Source: Paracoccaceae bacterium
Lineage (GTDB): Bacteria; Pseudomonadota; Alphaproteobacteria; Rhodobacterales; Rhodobacteraceae
Assembly: GCA_020447005.1 (NCBI GenBank)
Contig: JAGRDO010000070.1
Location: 1-52,158 of the forward strand
DNA length: 52,158 nt
Reading direction: 5' to 3'
The position numbers were made by a program, and so were the translations under genes. Every line of letters begins with the position of its first letter. Position 1 is the first letter of the stretch. The notes under the pieces are model-generated. The model did no database searches. It was given only the letters and a program-made list of their open reading frames with translations, and was not told where the DNA came from. This document shows, one piece after another, positions 52,044-52,158 of this stretch.

Positions 52044-52158
52044 ATGACCGACGAGACACAAAGACCGACCGAGTATGGCGCGGATTCCATCAAGGTTCTC
52101 AAGGGCTTGGAGGCCGTCCGCAAGCGCCCTGGGATGTATATCGGCGACACCGATGACG
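52044..52158 (+). CDS. gyrB: DNA gyrase subunit B (N-terminal fragment at window edge)
   Basis: GyrB supplies the ATPase of DNA gyrase, which introduces negative supercoils. Only the first 38 codons are in the window, starting at ATG 52044. The residues include [20 protein letters not shown] followed by PGMYIGDT, the signature start of the GHKL ATPase domain. The rest lies to the right. None of dnaA, dnaN or recF precedes it here, unlike the layout in many bacteria. Confidence 0.95.
   Translation, partial: MTDETQRPTEYGADSIKVLKGLEAVRKRPGMYIGDTDD

Noticed and set aside
1-52158. CRISPR arrays, insertion sequences, prophage genes, rRNA
   Set aside because: No direct-repeat spacers, transposase, integrase or rRNA sequence was recognised anywhere in the window.

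Overview
The window looks like a chromosomal segment from an alphaproteobacterium of the Rhodobacteraceae (Roseobacter group). The evidence is high G+C content, an archaeal-type class I lysyl-tRNA synthetase, rpsU divergent from a COQ9-family gene, a Core-2 glycosyltransferase with a DUF5928-like tail, an XrtD (VPLPA-CTERM type) exosortase, and a perfect CtrA-type TTAA-N7-TTAA box. Two genes run off the edges: lysS on the left (minus strand) and gyrB on the right (plus strand). No phage, insertion sequence, CRISPR array or rRNA was seen. The genus is inferred from gene content only.

Layout. 1-10.5 kb is mostly housekeeping: lysS, a TerB-like protein, a LuxR-type regulator, a small lipoprotein, a DadA-like amino-acid dehydrogenase, an S49 protease with a 53-aa membrane/zinc-knuckle partner, uvrC, a PLP-dependent Cys/Met enzyme, and the coupled set pgsA-moaD-moaE. 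The AT-rich gap before uvrC carries a perfect DnaA box. 10.6-18.4 kb is a surface-glycan block: sulfotransferase, Core-2/DUF5928 glycosyltransferase, flippase, hexapeptide acyltransferase, secreted esterase-like phytase-fold protein and GT4 glycosyltransferase, with HIT and arfB genes inside it.

18.4-29.9 kb is the most distinctive part, an exosortase/exopolysaccharide locus. A minus-strand series encodes an initiating sugar transferase, a TPR lipoprotein, an OPX export protein, an outer-membrane barrel, XrtD fused to an EpsI-like domain, and a rhomboid protease 14 nt behind xrtD. The divergent plus-strand operon encodes an ExeA/PEP-CTERM-type ATPase, a Wzz/GumC-type chain-length protein and a BY-kinase. 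The CtrA box lies between the two arms. Together these could start, polymerise and export a polysaccharide and anchor C-terminally tagged proteins to the envelope. No VPLPA-CTERM substrate gene was recognised in the window.

30-40 kb holds a catalytic/non-catalytic M16 peptidase pair, mutL-rmuC, a saccharopine dehydrogenase-like gene, a histidine phosphatase, a periplasmic caspase-fold protein that appears to lack its catalytic Cys, rpmJ and tRNA-Val(GAC). 40-46.3 kb holds an N-formylglutamate amidohydrolase, dinB, and a glycerol catabolic unit (glpD-glpK with divergent glpR) into which dinB is coupled. 46.3-52.2 kb holds an ABM-domain protein, an orphan ParA, a quinone oxidoreductase with COQ9, rpsU, a small unknown protein, a thioredoxin-TPR protein, a LON-domain protein, a Trm112-like protein and the start of gyrB.
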